Below are positions 63,101 to 64,000 of a stretch of 64,000 bases of DNA, piece after piece. The position numbers were made by a program, and so were the translations under genes. This stretch comes from Liolophura sinensis (Eukaryota; Mollusca; Polyplacophora; Chitonida; Chitonidae): assembly GCF_032854445.1 (NCBI RefSeq), contig NC_088300.1, positions 17,923,570 through 17,987,569 of the forward strand, written 5' to 3'. The stretch's first letter is position 1. Each line of letters begins with the position of its first letter. Below the pieces are notes generated by a model, which was given only the letters and a program-made list of their open reading frames with translations, was not told the origin of the DNA and made no database searches.

Positions 63101-64000
63101 GAGAACCTGTGATTCATGAAGAGAAAATCTGTCCTGACTCTGAGCTTGGAGTACTTTCTCCATCCGGTGTTGTCTGCAAGCTGAGATCAGACATTTTGCT
63201 TTACACTTTGACGTGGGGTTCTTGTAGTATTGGACAAACAGTTGCAGCAACAGAGGCAGGATCTATATGTGTATATCAGGATACCAAATATCCTGTGTTT
63301 GATGACAGCATACCATGCCCCGATGGCCAGGCTCCAGTTGTGACACCATCTGGAACATTTTGCAAATTGAGATCAGCCATAGTGACTTCATTTGAAGAAA
63401 CGGATGCATCAGGAGGATGCCAATCAGGGCAGACAGTTCTGGAGACAGCAGCAGGTGCCATTTGCATCAACAGTGAAACGCTGCTCCCAATTATCGATGA
63501 AAGCATTTCGTGTGCTGAAGGACACGTGCCAATTGTTACCCCAGGAGGGACATTCTGTAGACATCGGTTATCGTTACTGACAAGACTATCAGAGAAACAA
63601 ATATATGCCTGTGCTGATGGTCAGACGATTGTGGAAACAGAAGCTGGGGCCATTTGTATCCATAGTGAAACTCTGGAACCAGTCATTGATGAGAGTGTAT
63701 CGAGATGTCAGAATGGCCAAGCAGCTGTGGTTACGCCCTCAGGGACTCGGTGTAAGCCAAGATTATCCATTTTGACAAGATTGGTTAAAAAACCAAAAGG
63801 CGATATTAAGACTGAAACAGAAATTTCCACTCATTCTTGTGTTGAAGGACAGAAAATTCTTGAAACAGAAGCCGGAGCAATCTGCATCCACAGTGAAACA
63901 CTACAACCTGTGATTGATGAGACTGTATCTTGTATAGATGGGCAAACCCCTATTGTAACTCCTACAGGAACTTTATGTAAACTTCACTCTGCAATACTTA
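48169..64000 (+). CDS. Secreted matrix-type protein: fibrillin-like N-terminus, EGF domains, C-x14-C repeats (partial)
   Basis: Exons: 48169-48287, 49568-49653, 52230-52376, 58654-58842, 59989-60132 and 60566 to beyond the window end. Introns after the first are all phase 1. The encoded part is 1373 residues and unfinished. Residues 1-32 form a signal peptide with a hydrophobic core (VLVFISLFFLGVLG). RQRR at about 37-40 is a furin-type site. Residues 41-105 match the fibrillin N-terminal (FUN/EGF1) pattern: PNVC, CCPGWK, then C-x3-CGQGIC, NLCQCPDGSLANYC. An EGF domain follows at about 148-180 (CEDLGCQQRCDM...), then a calcium-binding EGF domain (DVDECVQYAH; the CRNIAGGFVC consensus for Asn/Asp hydroxylation is intact). 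The giant exon begins with a Pro-rich linker, has a very basic cluster near 485-520 (RGHKHRRRHRKGK, possible glycosaminoglycan binding) and then 22 two-cysteine modules from about 581 on. No fibrillin TB domains are seen. An extra small exon in the 6.3-kb third intron is possible. Extracellular location is well supported; the exact role is unknown. Confidence 0.85.
49850..50165 (+). mobile_element. SINE-like repeat with tRNA-like head (intron 2 of the extracellular gene)
   Basis: Starts TTTGGCTCAGTGGTAGGGCA, an A-box-like head, and later has 'gggaaaggtcatgagtaatt', 'gccaaagattgctggtttac' and 'cgtaaacttgataactatta', shared with the copies near 10430 and 60150. It belongs to the second SINE family. 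Confidence 0.6.
50571..50812 (-). mobile_element. tRNA-derived SINE (intron 2 of the extracellular gene)
   Basis: On the minus strand it runs from a head GGGCTCTGCGGCTGAGGTGG, through GTTCAAGTCCAGCTCATG, to a tail of AAATAAATA repeats at 50571. It is moderately diverged from the copy at 18638-18875 but keeps the same order of blocks. Confidence 0.75.
52377..58653 (+). other. Long third intron of the extracellular gene
   Basis: About 6.3 kb without a clear exon. One possible phase 1-1 mini-exon (about 53941-53993, beginning DVQDLFRFKDATSF) has a good acceptor but a poor donor, so I leave it out. Interspersed repeats are present: 55770-55980 resembles 425-635, 56180-56390 belongs to the second SINE family, and 57860-57960 is a decayed minus-strand SINE tail. 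Confidence 0.5.
60150..60460 (+). mobile_element. Second-family SINE in the intron before the giant exon
   Basis: Contains a B-box-like GGTTCAAACC at about 60227 and the shared blocks 'catcagtaacttgccaaaga', 'ggtttaccctgcgtaa' and 'gagtgaagaattctgagtat'. It sits within 110 bp of the giant exon's acceptor at 60566. Confidence 0.65.
61618..64000 (+). repeat. Protein-coding array of C-x14-C modules
   Basis: Twenty-two cysteine pairs occur in one open frame, 21 of them with exactly 14 residues between the cysteines. The core is C-P/x-x-G-Q-x2-V/L-x-T-x2-G-x2-C. From about 63160 the modules alternate between an A type (ETEAGAIC followed by IHSETL.PVIDE) and a B type (VTPSGTFC followed by KLRSAILT), so a higher-order A-B unit repeats at about 192-228 bp. 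Early modules are diverged and late ones alike, as expected from recent expansion at the 3' side. The array runs off the window end. Confidence 0.9.

Overview
The window looks like nuclear DNA of an invertebrate animal, most likely a lophotrochozoan and probably a mollusc. This rests on small, phase-consistent exons with GT/AG borders and long AT-rich introns, on many tRNA-headed SINE copies with tails of the type seen in molluscs, on the very frequent word tacatgta, on foldback elements and minisatellites, and on protein sequences clearly animal but distant from vertebrates. The phylum is inference; the animal assignment is solid. Exon models were joined by hand from splice sites, reading phase and family similarity.

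Layout, left to right. (1) Plus strand, 805-15706: a 16-exon gene for a predicted 1591-residue protein with an acidic N-terminus, a methyl-CpG-binding-type domain, an AT-hook, a PHD-like zinc finger, an F-box and leucine-rich repeats. A minisatellite and a decayed copy of its last exon lie downstream. (2) Minus strand, 28349-20861: a complete six-exon ASRGL1-type isoaspartyl peptidase/L-asparaginase (317 aa). (3) Minus strand, 32695-32519: an intronless 58-aa microprotein that aligns without gaps to vertebrate mitoregulin, followed by a weak unrecognised coding candidate (about 32100-31544). (4) Minus strand, 47634-35580: a complete 15-exon RBBP5 gene (510 aa), the WD40 subunit of MLL/SET1 (COMPASS) histone H3K4 methyltransferases. 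(5) Plus strand, from 48169 past the window edge: a secreted protein with a fibrillin-like N-terminus, EGF domains and a giant exon (3435 bp and still open) encoding at least 22 two-cysteine C-x14-C modules that become regular alternating repeats.

No operon-like cooperation is expected. RBBP5 and the extracellular protein gene are head to head (534 bp between start codons) and may share a promoter. Genes 1 and 2 converge. Genes 1 and 4 both encode chromatin proteins, but nothing shows that their neighbourhood is functional.

The main points of interest are the modular extracellular protein, the methyl-CpG-binding/F-box fusion, the invertebrate mitoregulin candidate, and two unrelated minisatellites (in RBBP5 and ASRGL1) whose units are copies of the adjacent exon-intron junction, so that the introns carry rows of decoy splice sites.
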